64,000 bases of DNA, taken from DASQPR01 sp963724705. GTDB lineage: Bacteria > Actinomycetota > Actinomycetes > Mycobacteriales > Micromonosporaceae. The first letter of the stretch is position 1. Each line of letters starts with the position of its first letter. Both the position numbers and the translations under genes were made by a program. Location of the stretch: NCBI GenBank assembly GCA_963724705.1, contig CAVRVS010000002.1, positions 434,001-498,000 of the forward strand, in the 5' to 3' direction. Shown here one piece after another: positions 38,659-48,711 of this stretch. The notes under the pieces were generated by a model. That model was not told the DNA's origin, did not search any database, and was given only the letters and a program-made list of their open reading frames with translations.

Positions 38659-39886
38659 CTAGAACATCTCGATCGAGCTGGGCGCGCGGTGCCAGCCGAA
38701 CGCGACGGACGTGCGTGCGAGGGTGTCCGGGCGCAGTTCCCGTACGTCACCGCCGGCCGCGAACGCCGTCAACGGGGCACCGCCCAGGTACGCGGAGCCG
38801 AGCGCGTGCGCGGTCGCCACGATGTCGGCCGGCTCGTCCGTCCGCGTACACGTAGCGGATCGTTGGTCGCCGACGAGCCGGAACCGACCCGCGTTGGCCG
38901 AGATGTTCGGATCCGTCACCTCGATCACGACGTCGACCGGCGCCGCATAGCGGCGGGCGGCCAGCGCGACCGGCACGTCGAGAAGCCGCAGCCAGAGTCC
39001 GTCGACCAGCCGCATGCCAAGCGCCTGCGGCTCGTTGACGAGGAACTGCAACGGCTCGTCGATGGCCGCGAAGCGCTGCCGAGCCGAGCGGGTCAGGTCG
39101 ACGGAGAGCGCGAAGCGCCACAAGGCTCGGTAGGCCTCAGGCGTGTTCGCGATGAGCTCCCGCACGATGACCTGGCCGTTCGGACCGGTCTCGGACCACT
39201 CGGCTCTTGGTCCGCCAGAGCATGTACCCGTCGACGCCGCCAGGCCCATCATGGACGACGGCCCGCAGCGGCGTCGCTCCGTTGCGGACCGACTTGATGT
39301 CCGCTGTGCAGTACCGCCACCAGCGCTCGTCCCGCGCCGTCCAACCCGGTCGCTGGCCGCGAGCCTCCTCGAAGACCTTCTCGAACACGTCGAGGGAGTC
39401 CGGCGGAACAGGCCGCAGCTGTCCCTCGTCATCGCGGGCCGGATCACGCAACGCCACCTCGCGGGCGTTGGCTTCGATCGTCAGCCGCTGGGTCGCCGGG
39501 CCATAGCCGAATCGCTGATAGATCCGGCCCTCGCTGGCATACAGCACCGCGACGGGCTCACCGAGGCCGATGCTGTCTGAGTGGAGCTTGTCGATCATGC
39601 GACGTAGCAGGCCCTGACGACGATGGGTGGCGCCGACGTTGACCATGGTCACGTGGGCGGCCGGCACGACAGCGCCGGGGATGGTCAGATCGCGAGTGAA
39701 CGCCGAGACCATGCCGACGATCGCGTCGTTCTGGGTCGCCACGATCGACCTGGCCGGCTCGAACACGCTGTGCTCGAGCTCGTTGAAGTCGTCGTCCATG
39801 TCCTCGTTGAACGCCTCGCCCATGAGCTTCGCCAGGACCGGCCAGTCGTCGTCGACCGCGGTGCGCAATTCGTAGTCACTCGTCAC
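38659..39886 (-). CDS. eis: Eis-like GNAT N-acetyltransferase with SCP2-type C-domain, one frameshift
   Basis: About 408 residues in three parts: a GNAT domain with the V-G-A-T-H-R-R-Q-G-L-L-R-R-M acetyl-CoA loop, a second GNAT-like domain, and a sterol-carrier-like C-domain (F-R-L-V-G-D through the terminal I-E-M-F carboxylate that serves as base in Eis enzymes). The frame shifts at about 39200-39215, from MLWRTK to A-E-W-S-E-T-G-P-N-G-Q. Eis enzymes acetylate aminoglycosides or other amines; the substrate here is unknown. Confidence 0.87.
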
Positions 39887-40139
39887 ACCTGACTGTGTAG
39901 CTCATCGTTGCCTACCGCGCGACCTGATTACCCGGCCGGCCGTGCCGGACGGGGGCCGATCCGAGTGCCTTGGACCGACCGCCAATCACGGCCGCCGGGG
40001 AGTGCGCCGACCGTCGGTCCAGGCGCTTGGGAAGACACACGCGGTCGCAGCGGCGCGGCTTCGCTACGCTCGAAGTCGGCGTGCCATTCCGGGTACGGCC
40101 ACATAGCGCTCCGGCACCGGATGCCGCGAAGGGTGGGTC

Positions 40140-41870
40140 ATGGGCGAGTCCGCAGTGGTCGACCTCGTGTGCGGCCCAGCCAGCCCGCTCGCCGAGACGT
40201 TCCAGCGATACCGACTGGTGGCCCGCCTCGGGGCCGGCGGGCAGGCCGACGTCTACCGAGGTGTACGGCTGTGCGGCGGGGTGACGTCGACGTCGGTAAC
40301 CGTCAAAGTGTTCCGGATCAACCCGAAGCGGACGATCGCCGACGAACTTCGCTCCTGGGACAAGGGCGACGCGGCGCTCATGGATCTGAACACGCGAGGC
40401 GTGCCCGGCATCTGCCGGCGAGTGGACGGGTTCTACGGTCCGCCGCCGCACGTGACCGGCGTCGCGCCGGCCAGCCAGGACGCGGTGCCCTACCAGGTGT
40501 ACGACTATCTGCACGGCATCAATCTGCGGGACTATGTGACGTCGAAGGCCGGCTTCGGCGCCACCAACCGGCTGTCGGCCACCGCGTCGCTGCTCGGCCT
40601 GGCCGAGTCGCTCAAGGCCATGCACGAGCCGGACAACGTCACCATCTGTCCGGTGCTGCACATGGACGTCAAGCCGTCCAACATCATGGTGCTGACCAAC
40701 GGCGACACGCGGCTCATCGACTTCACCGGCGCGCGCTACTGGCGCAGTGCCGAGATCACCCAGATCGCGTACACGCCGGAGTCGGGTGGGCCGGAGGCGC
40801 TCAGTGGCGAGGTCACGCCCGCGTACGACGTCCATGGCTTCGGCGCCGTCGCGTTCTTCCTGATCTCGGGCGTCGCACCGCGGGGGAGTGGCGCTCCGCC
40901 GATGGACCGCCACGACGTGTTCACCGGACGACCGGCGCTGCGCGATCACATGCTGGCCGTGCTCGCCGATCGACCGCAGGACCGTCCGTCGACGTACGAG
41001 TTGACCGACTGGACGCAGACGCTGGTCAAACTCGTACGCGCGAGTCACGTCCCGGACATGGGGCTGGACTGGTCGGATCGACCGGTCGTCACCGGTCAAC
41101 CGGCGCCCCGGGCGGTCGGCCGCGCCCGGGCGGCGTTGACCGGCACCGAGACCGATGCGTTCATGCGAATCGAGGCACTGGAGCGGGAGCTCGTCGCACT
41201 GCGGGCCAAGGTCGGGCGCCCGCCCGCCGCGGCGTTGCCCGGCGCGGTCGCCCCGGTCATGCCCGCCCCCGTCTCGCCGGCGTCGCCGGCCGGGCCGATC
41301 TCCGGGTCACCGCGGCCGACATCCGGGTCGCCGCGGCCGGCATCCGCAGCCGCGGCGGGATCTGGGTCGCCGCGCCCGACCGCGGTCCAACCGGCGCCGG
41401 CCGCCGGTGGCGCGATGGTCGGCCGGGCGCAGGTCGTCGCCCGCCCACCGGAGCCCAGTGGGTACGCGGCTCCGGAAGGCACCTATGTCGGCGGACCGCC
41501 GAACCAGGGTGCGCGGGTCAGCCGGCGACCGAGGGTGAACCTTCGAACGTTGCGGAAGGGCGGCGGCTGGACGATCGCGGGCGCGTCCTTCGCGGTGCTG
41601 TGCTGGTTCGTGTGGGCCGCGGCGAACCGGAAGTCCGGCGCGGTCCTCGCACCGGGTTTCCTGGTCGCAACGGCGGTCGTCGCGGTCGGTCTGTTCATGG
41701 TGCTGCGGCTGCTCGGTCGTCTCGTGATCGAGGGCTGGATGCACAAGCCGCGAAACGGTGCGCACGGCGCCCACTTGGGCACGGCGGCGTTTCTCTTCGC
41801 CGTCGGCGTGACCTATCTCCAGGAGACGGCGTGGGTGATGCAGGCCTATCGCTGGGTGAAGGGGCTCTAG
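40140..41870 (+). CDS. Membrane Ser/Thr protein kinase, atypical active site
   Basis: 576 residues. The kinase domain occupies about residues 23-300 with LGAGGQADVYRG (glycine loop), VTVKVF (Lys56), HMDVKPSN (catalytic Asp176, non-RD because Met replaces Arg) and DFTG (Asp194, Thr in place of the usual Phe-Gly step). A Pro/Ala/Ser/Gly-rich linker (about 360-460) has repeated S-P-R-P-T/A units. Three C-terminal membrane helices follow. ATP-binding and catalytic residues are kept, so activity is plausible. The stop codon overlaps the phosphatase start by one base. Confidence 0.88.
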   Translation: MGESAVVDLVCGPASPLAETFQRYRLVARLGAGGQADVYRGVRLCGGVTSTSVTVKVFRINPKRTIADELRSWDKGDAALMDLNTRGVPGICRRVDGFYGPPPHVTGVAPASQDAVPYQVYDYLHGINLRDYVTSKAGFGATNRLSATASLLGLAESLKAMHEPDNVTICPVLHMDVKPSNIMVLTNGDTRLIDFTGARYWRSAEITQIAYTPESGGPEALSGEVTPAYDVHGFGAVAFFLISGVAPRGSGAPPMDRHDVFTGRPALRDHMLAVLADRPQDRPSTYELTDWTQTLVKLVRASHVPDMGLDWSDRPVVTGQPAPRAVGRARAALTGTETDAFMRIEALERELVALRAKVGRPPAAALPGAVAPVMPAPVSPASPAGPISGSPRPTSGSPRPASAAAAGSGSPRPTAVQPAPAAGGAMVGRAQVVARPPEPSGYAAPEGTYVGGPPNQGARVSRRPRVNLRTLRKGGGWTIAGASFAVLCWFVWAAANRKSGAVLAPGFLVATAVVAVGLFMVLRLLGRLVIEGWMHKPRNGAHGAHLGTAAFLFAVGVTYLQETAWVMQAYRWVKGL

Positions 41871-42592
41871 TGGCGGCGGTCGCCCGCGGCTACGTGTTCG
41901 AGGGACTGGTCAACTTCCGCGATCTCGGCGGCATTCCGGCCGACGGCGGTGTCATCCGGCCGGGCCGACTCTTCCGCAGCGATTCGCTGAGCTACGCGAC
42001 GGAGTCCGACGCCGCGCGGCTGGTCGACGCCGGTCTCGCGACGATCGTCGATTTGCGGGACACCGTCGAGGTCGACAAATTCGGACGGGGTCCCCTAGCC
42101 TCGGCTCCGATCACGTACGTCGGACTGCCGTGTACGGATTCGATCCCCACGGAATCGCGCTCGGAGTATTACTTCCGCCTGCTTGCGATGCAGGGCCCGG
42201 CGCTGGCCGACCTCGTACGACGACTGTCTGTCCCAGAATCCCTACCGGCCGTGGTGCACTGCCACATCGGCTGCGACCGGACCGGCGTCGTGTCGGCGAT
42301 GCTGCTGGGCCTGGCCGGCGTGTCCGACGAGGACATCTGCGTCGACTACGCGCGCAGCACCCGGGCCAGCGCGGCGATCCGCGAGCGGGCGGAGGACCGT
42401 CGACGCCACCTCGGTCTCCCGGTGATGGGGCCGGCCTACTACGACGCCTGGGAGCCCCGGCCGGAGACGATGGCGGCCACACTCGATCTGGTCGCCCGCG
42501 AATGGCGTGACATGTCCGGCTGGGCGAATGCGTTCGGTCTCACCGTCGACGAGGTAGCGGCGCTGCGCACCGCCCTCGTCGGCCCCGCCTGA
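41870..42592 (+). CDS. Tyrosine-protein phosphatase
   Basis: 240 residues, GTG start. N-F-R-D-L-G-G near the N-terminus and the P-loop HCHIGCDRTG (Cys131, Arg137) identify the PtpB/dual-specificity-like family (Y_phosphatase3). It removes phosphate from tyrosine, serine/threonine or lipid. Its one-base overlap with the kinase gene implies coupled translation and a kinase-phosphatase pair. The open frame extends far upstream through the kinase gene as a shadow. Confidence 0.9.
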   Translation: MAAVARGYVFEGLVNFRDLGGIPADGGVIRPGRLFRSDSLSYATESDAARLVDAGLATIVDLRDTVEVDKFGRGPLASAPITYVGLPCTDSIPTESRSEYYFRLLAMQGPALADLVRRLSVPESLPAVVHCHIGCDRTGVVSAMLLGLAGVSDEDICVDYARSTRASAAIRERAEDRRRHLGLPVMGPAYYDAWEPRPETMAATLDLVAREWRDMSGWANAFGLTVDEVAALRTALVGPA

Positions 42593-42637
42593 GCCGTCGT
42601 AGCACGGCCGGTCAGACGAGCCGGTCGGCCGAGCCGG

Positions 42638-44849
42638 TCAGCGCGCGGCGCCAACCGGCTCGTCCGCGGGCAGCTCGACGACCGGCTCGGGCGGCTCGAC
42701 CGACAGGTGCGGCAGCCAGCGGTCGATCCACCGCGGCAGCCACCAGTTGGCCGCTCCGAACATGTGCATGAGCGCCGGCACGAGCACGGTACGCAGGATG
42801 AACGCGTCGATGAAGACGGCGCTCGCGAGGCCGATGCCGAACTCCGCGACGACCCGCTGGCCGCCGAACACGAACGCGAGGAACACCAGGATCATGATCG
42901 TCGCGGCGGCCGTGATCACGCGGCCAGTGGACGACTGGCCGGTGATGACCGCGGCGCGGTTCTGCCGTGTGTGCACCCACTCCTCGTGCATGCGGCTGAC
43001 GAGAAAGACCTGGTAGTCCATCGACAAGCCGAAGAGCACGGCCAGCGTCAGCACCGGCACGAATGCGTCGATGGGACCGGCCCGCCCGAGGCCGAGCGCA
43101 TCCGAACCCCAGCCGAACTGGAAGAACGCGACCACCACACCGAACGAGGCACCGGCCGCGAGCAGGTTCATCACCGCCGCGGTGAGCGGCACGACGATGC
43201 TCCGGAACGCGATCAACAACAGGATGCAACCGAGCACCACGATCACGCCCAGGAACAGCGGCAGCTTGCTCGACAGGACGTGCGAGAAGTCGTTGAAGAT
43301 CGCGGTCAGACCGCCGACGTACACGCGCATGGTGGTGCCGCTCTCGGCCTTGGGGATGACCTCCGACCGCAACGTGTTGATCAGGTCGGTTGTGCCCTTG
43401 TCCTGCGGCGACGTCGTCGGGATGACTTGCATGACGGCGAGTTGCTGGCCGGGCTTGATTGGCGCGGCGTTGGCCGCCGCGACGCCCGGCGTGGCTTTGA
43501 CCGTCGCCGTCAGCTGGGCGAATGCTTGCGCATCGGCCGCCGTGGGTACGGTCGCGACCAGCTGGAGCGGCCCGTTGAAGCCCGGGCCGAACCCGTCGGC
43601 GAGCAGCTCGTACGCATTGCGTGTGGTCGAGCCCTTCGGATCATTGCCCTGGTCGCCGGTGCCGAGGCGGAGCGAGAAGAACGGGATCGCGAGCACCACG
43701 ATGATCGCGAACGCGCCAGCAGCGAGCGCCTTCGGATGCCGCGCCACGAACGCCGACCAGCGCGCCCAGCCGCCCGTGGCGTGCTCGTCGTACGGGCCTT
43801 CGGTCGCCAGCCGGCGCCGCTCCCGCCGGCTCAGCACCCGCATCCGGAAGATGTCTTTGTGACCGATCCGCAGTGCCAGCAACGCCGGCAGCAGCGTGAT
43901 GGCGGCGAGCACCGTGAACAGCACCATGAGGGCGGACGGCACGCCGAGGCCGGCCAGGAAGTCGACCCGGAGCACCAGCAGGCCGAGCATCGCGATGCAC
44001 ACCGTCGCGCCGGCGAAGAGCACGGCTCGTCCGGACGTGTTCAACGCCTGGACGATCGACTCCTCCACATCAAGCCCGGCTCTTCAGGCCGTTGCGATGT
44101 CGCGTGACGATGAACAGCGCGTAGTCGACGCCGACGCCGAGCCCGATCAAGATGGCAAAGACCGGCGACAGGTTGTTGATGGCCATGCCGTGGCTCAGCA
44201 AAATGATGGCCGAACTACCGAGCAGTAGCGAGAAGATCGCCACCAGGAGCGGCACCAGCATGGCGAAGAACGATCCGAAGGCGAGCAGCAGAACGACGGC
44301 GGCGGCGACGATGCCAACGCCTTCGGACAGGTTCGTGGAGACCTGGTTGACCTGCTGGATCGCCTGACCGCCGAGTTCCACCTGGATCTGGCTCGTCCGC
44401 GCGTCGTCGGCGATCGTGATCAGGTTCTTCACCGAGGCGGCCGGGATCTGCGCGCCGAACCCTGGCCACTGCACGGTGGCGTAGGCCGTCTGGCCGTCAC
44501 GACTGATCTGCGCCGCCCCGGTGGGCGAGTAGGGGCTGGTGACGCCGCGTACGGACGGCGAATGCGCGACCTTGTCGAGCATCGCGGTGATCGGTTGTTG
44601 GACCGCGCTGTCGGTGACCTTGCCCGACTGGACGTGCCAGACGATGGTGTCGGCTTCGCCGGCCTGGTTCGGAAAGGCGGTCTGCAGCAGATCGAGCGCC
44701 TTCGTCGACTCCGTACCGGGCAGGTTGAAGTTGTCGCTGTAGGCGTTCCCGACCGCCCGGTCGACCGCACCCAGCGCGATCAGTGCGATCAGCCAGATGC
44801 CGATGACGGTCCAACTGTGCCGGACACACCAGCGCGCAATGCCTGCCAT
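42638..44849 (-). CDS. MmpL/RND-family membrane transporter, one frameshift
   Basis: About 737 residues with two repeats of one helix plus a periplasmic loop plus a helix bundle. The N-terminal loop is followed by LLVAIFSLLLGSSAIILLSHG and GVGVDYALFIVTRHR. The second half has LAVLFGLSMDYQVFLVSR. The Asp-Tyr pairs are the proton-relay signature. The frame breaks after RHRNGLKS. Removing one C near 44080 continues as S-G-L-D-V-E-E-S-I. MmpL proteins export lipids or drugs. The divergent tetR gene is the likely regulator. Confidence 0.92.
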
Positions 44850-44867
44850 GATCCACCTATTTAATCG

Positions 44868-44877
44868 AACGGTCGGT
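44868..44877. promoter_or_regulatory. Candidate TetR operator between mmpL and tetR
   Basis: AACGGTCGGT is an imperfect inverted repeat of a form common at actinobacterial TetR targets. It lies 19 bases upstream of the mmpL start, just upstream of a TTAAAT element on the mmpL strand that could serve as its -10. Confidence 0.4.
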
Positions 44878-44937
44878 ATCTACGCTTGAGGAGTGTAGCG
44901 TCCGTCTGCGAGGCGCATTACCGAGGAGGCGAAACTG

Positions 44938-45537
44938 GTGGCCCGCACCGCTGGAAGCGCTGCCGACGATACCCGTCAGCGCATCCTCGACATCGCCGTC
45001 GACCTGTTCATCGAGCAGGGGTACGCCGGCACGTCCGTACGGGACATCTCGGAGCGGCTCGGCATGACCAAGGGCTCGCTCTACTACCACTTCGCCTCGA
45101 AGGAGGAAGTCCTCAACGCGCTGGTCGCACCGTTGCTCGAAGACCTCGACCAGTTCGTGCTCGACGCCGCCGCGGCCGGCAAGATCGACCGTGACCTGCT
45201 GGAACGGCTGGTGAACCTGCTCGACGAGCACGGCGTCCTGTTGCGGTCGTTGATGGGTGACCCGTCGGTCCTGCACGGTTTGACGATCCGGCGGTCGATG
45301 CCGCAGCGGATCGCGGCCCTACAGCGGTCGCTGGCGGACTCGGACGATCCGGCGGCGGCTCTCCGGGGCCGGTGCGCGCTGGGTGTGATCAACGCGGGTG
45401 CGATCGCTCCCCGCTTCGACACCGTGGGTCCGGATGGGTCGTACGCCCGCGAGCGGGCCGTTCGCACCCGGCTGACCGAGCGGGAAAAGCGGCTTGTCGT
45501 CGACGCGGCGCTCGCCGTTCTCGCCGTGCCGGCCTGA
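44938..45537 (+). CDS. TetR/AcrR-family transcriptional regulator
   Basis: 199 residues from a GTG with GGAGG upstream. The HTH (RQRILDIAVDLFIEQGYAGTSVRDISERLGMTKGSLYYHF) is textbook. The C-terminal ligand domain is alpha-helical and not further assignable. It is divergent from the mmpL transporter across 88 bases, so it probably represses it. Confidence 0.92.
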   Translation: MARTAGSAADDTRQRILDIAVDLFIEQGYAGTSVRDISERLGMTKGSLYYHFASKEEVLNALVAPLLEDLDQFVLDAAAAGKIDRDLLERLVNLLDEHGVLLRSLMGDPSVLHGLTIRRSMPQRIAALQRSLADSDDPAAALRGRCALGVINAGAIAPRFDTVGPDGSYARERAVRTRLTEREKRLVVDAALAVLAVPA

Positions 45538-45694
45538 GGATCGCCGCGAGTCTCACCGCGACCGTCCGATGTGGGCGGCAGCATGGGCGGCGGCATGTGG
45601 GCGGCGGAAGGGTGGCCGCCGGCGCCGATTTCGACTGCCCCCACGGCCGCGTACGTCGGTGTTATGTTGCGGACATCTTCGACTCGGCAGGTGC

Positions 45695-45838
45695 ATGGAC
45701 ATGGCGTCGCGAGACCGGTTGCCACCCGAGGACCGTCGTCGATGGGGCATGCCGACGATCTGGCTCATTCTGGTCGCCATCATCGTCGTGGTCTGTGTCG
45801 GCTGCTCGGACGTGCTGAAGCGCTTCGGCGGACCGTGA
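45695..45838 (+). CDS. Small single-helix membrane protein
   Basis: 47 residues. A charged N-terminus (R-L-P-P-E-D-R-R-R-W) is followed by a membrane helix TIWLILVAIIVVVCVGC and a short K-R-F-G-G tail. It is preceded by GGCAGG. The composition fits a real small membrane protein, with no known family. It ends 38 bases before the aldehyde dehydrogenase. Confidence 0.45.
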   Translation: MDMASRDRLPPEDRRRWGMPTIWLILVAIIVVVCVGCSDVLKRFGGP

Positions 45839-45876
45839 GTGAGGTCCCGAGGACGGCGTGGACTTAGGCTGGCGTC

Positions 45877-47421
45877 ATGCTGACCTCGACCATCGGCGGC
45901 CGACCGATCGGCGCCTCATCCGACGCAACGGTGCTGACCTCGAAGAATCCGGCAAACCTGACGGACGAGGTGGCCAGCGTCGCGCTGGCCGACGCCCATA
46001 CGTTCGTCGACGCGTGCCGCTCCGCGAAGGCCGCTCAGCGGACGTGGGCTCGCGTCCCGGCGCCGGTACGAGGGCAGGTGATCGGCAACCTGTCCAGGCT
46101 GGTGGCGGCGAACAAGGAGGCGCTGGCCCAGATCGTCACGCGGGAGATCGGCAAGCCGATCGTCGAGGCCCGTGGCGAGGTGCAGGAGATCATCGACACC
46201 TGCGACTTCTTCCTCGGTGAAGGCCGGCGGCTCTACGGCCAGACCGTCCCGAGTGAGATGCCGGACAAGCAACTGTTCACGTTCCGGGTGCCGGTCGGCG
46301 TGGCCGCGATCATCACGGCCGGCAACTTTCCGGTCGCCGTACCGTCCTGGTATATCGCTCCGGCGTTGCTGTGCGGCAATGCGGTGGTATGGAAGCCGGC
46401 CGAATACGCCGCGGCGTCGGCCCATGCGTTTGCCGAGCTGATCCGGCGGGCCGGCGTACCGGACGGCGTGTTCGAGGTCGTGTACGCCGATGGCGAGACG
46501 ACGTTCGCCGGCCTGACGAGCGCGCTCGAAGGCGGCTTCGTGGACAAGGTCGGGTTCACCGGCTCGTCCGACGTCGGCGTACGCATCGGCGAGTTGTGCG
46601 GCCGCCACCTGCAGACACCGTGCCTCGAACTCGGCGGCAAGAATCCGATGGTCGTGACCGGCGACGCCGAGGTTGCTCTCGCCGTGGAGGGTGCACTGTT
46701 CGGCGGCTTCGGGTCGGCCGGGCAGCGGTGTACGTCGCTCGGTACGGCCATCGTCCACGAGTCGGTTTACGAGGAGTTCCTGACCTCGCTCGACGTCGCT
46801 CTGCGCGAAGCGATCGTCGGCGATCCGACGCGCGAGAACGTCCTCTACGGCCCGCTGCTCGCGGAGCGCTTCGCCCGGCGCTACGAGGAATTCCTGAGCT
46901 GGATCGAGCCGTACCATCGGGTTCTGGGCTCGACGTCGACGGGACGAATCGGACCGGACAACCCACGGGACGGCTTCACCGGTCAGCCGTCCGGTTTGTA
47001 CTACCACCCGGCGGTCGTCGCAGATCTACGCCCCGGCGACAAGCTCTTCACGACCGAGACGTTCGGGCCGATCATCGGCGTGTTGCCCTACCGCGACCTG
47101 GAGCACGCGATCGAACTCGCGAACGCGCCCGGGTACGGGCTGTCGTCGTCGATCTACACGACGAACCCGACATCGGCCTTCCGCTTCCGGGAGGGGATCG
47201 GCGCCGGCATGGTCTCGGTCAACAACTCGACGTCGGGCGCCGAGGCGCATCTCCCGTTCGGCGGCAACGGACGCTCCGGCAACGGCTCCCGGCAGTCCGG
47301 CGTCTGGGTGCTCGACCAGTTCACCCGCTGGCAGTCGATGAACTGGGACTACTCCGGCCGCCTGCAGCGAGCGCAGATGGACACCGCCACCACGACGGCC
47401 GACCTCGACTTCCGGCTCTAG
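45877..47421 (+). CDS. Aldehyde dehydrogenase
   Basis: An NAD(P)-dependent oxidation of an aldehyde to an acid. Landmarks are F-R-V-P-V-G-V-A-A-I-I-T-A-G-N-F-P, C-L-E-L-G-G-K-N-P (general-base Glu), G-Q-R-C-T-S-L (nucleophile Cys) and T-E-T-F-G-P-I-I-G-V. 514 residues. The substrate cannot be read from sequence, and no pathway genes adjoin. Confidence 0.92.
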   Translation: MLTSTIGGRPIGASSDATVLTSKNPANLTDEVASVALADAHTFVDACRSAKAAQRTWARVPAPVRGQVIGNLSRLVAANKEALAQIVTREIGKPIVEARGEVQEIIDTCDFFLGEGRRLYGQTVPSEMPDKQLFTFRVPVGVAAIITAGNFPVAVPSWYIAPALLCGNAVVWKPAEYAAASAHAFAELIRRAGVPDGVFEVVYADGETTFAGLTSALEGGFVDKVGFTGSSDVGVRIGELCGRHLQTPCLELGGKNPMVVTGDAEVALAVEGALFGGFGSAGQRCTSLGTAIVHESVYEEFLTSLDVALREAIVGDPTRENVLYGPLLAERFARRYEEFLSWIEPYHRVLGSTSTGRIGPDNPRDGFTGQPSGLYYHPAVVADLRPGDKLFTTETFGPIIGVLPYRDLEHAIELANAPGYGLSSSIYTTNPTSAFRFREGIGAGMVSVNNSTSGAEAHLPFGGNGRSGNGSRQSGVWVLDQFTRWQSMNWDYSGRLQRAQMDTATTTADLDFRL

Positions 47422-47429
47422 CCGGCTCG

Positions 47430-47448
47430 GAGCCCGGAAGGCTCCGGC
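47430..47448 (+). terminator. Weak hairpin after aldehyde dehydrogenase
   Basis: CGGAGCC and GGCTCCG form a 7-base-pair stem with a 5-base loop, 8 bases after the stop. No T tract follows. Confidence 0.35.
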
Positions 47449-47561
47449 CCGGATGGGCATTTCCGTTTGACCCGGTTGCCCACTAGCCTGGCTCAGGCCC
47501 GGTCGGCGTCCCCCGCCGGGCAAAACGGGTTTTGCCTGGTGAACCGGGCATGGAGGTGTTC

Positions 47562-48711
47562 ATGGCGCACCGGGCCGCCCGGTGGGCACGGTTGGTGCCG
47601 CTCATCGCGGTCGGGGCGCTCGCGGTCACCGCTGTCGCGTGCTCGACATCACGGCAAGCGCAGTTCGTGCCGGGCGCGACCGCAACAGGCAGCGCGCACG
47701 GCGACCGCGTCACCGCGGCCATCCGCGGCGGCTACTGCCGCCGACACGACGTTCACGCTGTCGGCGGTCGGGGACACGATCATGGCGTCGGCGCCGAAGT
47801 TCCTGCCACCGCACGGTGGTGCCGACTTCTTCGCGCCGGTCGCCGATGCGCTGCACTCCGATCTGCAGATGGCCAATCTCGAAGAGCCGCTGACCAACGT
47901 GGCCGCGTCGACGAAGTGTGGCACCGCACTCGGCACGACCTGCTTCGCGTTCCGCGCGCCGACCTCATACGCCGGTGTGCTGAAGGACTCGGGATTCGAC
48001 CTGGTCAACATCGCGAACAACCACGCGATCGACTTCGGTCAGAACGGCCACGCCGAGACGGAGCGGGCGCTCACCGACGCCGGCGTGAAGTACACCGGGC
48101 CACCCGGAATGATCACGACCACCACCGTCAAAGGGGTCCGGATCGCGGTACTTGGCTTCGCGCCGTACCCGTGGGCGAACGATCTTCGTGACATCGACGA
48201 CGCCGCGCGACTCGTACGGACCGCGGCGAAGTCGGCCGATGTCGTGATCGTGCAGGCGCACATGGGCGCCGAGGGCGCGGCCTACCAGCACGTCCAGCCG
48301 GGAGTGCAGACGTTCCTGGGCGAGAACCGCGGCGACGCGATCGCATTCAGCCACGCGATGATCGACGCCGGCGCCAGTATCGTGATCGGACACGGTCCCC
48401 ACGTGCTGCGGGGCATGGAGTTCTACAAAGGGCACCTGATCGCGTACAGCCTCGGCAATTTCGCCGGCTACCACGCACTGTCGATCAACAACGTGACCGG
48501 CGTCTCCGCCGTTCTGCGGGTGACCATGCGACGGGACGGCGCGTTCGTCAGTGCGAAGATCGTGCCGACGTCGATGGTCGCGCCCGGCGTGCCCCGCCTC
48601 GATCCGCGGGATCGGGCAATCGACATGGTCCGGTCGCTTTCGCATGAGGACTTTCCGACCACCGGTGCGCAGGTCGCGGCGAGCGGGGCGATCACTCCAC
48701 CGAGGCCGTAG
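47562..48711 (+). CDS. CapA-like lipoprotein (poly-gamma-glutamate/metallophosphatase fold), one frameshift
   Basis: The signal peptide is LVPLIAVGALAVTAVAC, with the lipobox at V-T-A-V-A-C. A Thr/Ala/Pro-rich linker follows and contains the frameshift (about 47690-47735). The CapA domain begins at F-T-L-S-A-V-G-D-T-I-M and includes N-L-E-E-P-L, N-I-A-N-N-H, VQAHMGAEG and VIGHGPHVL, the metal-ligand motifs of this calcineurin-like family. Start at the ATG at 47562 with GGAGG 5 bases upstream. It overlaps the convergent MFS gene by 20 bases. Confidence 0.87.

Noticed and set aside
39908..41869. Long frame extending upstream of the tyrosine phosphatase
   Set aside because: The region is coding in the kinase frame; only the part from the GTG at 41870 matches a family.
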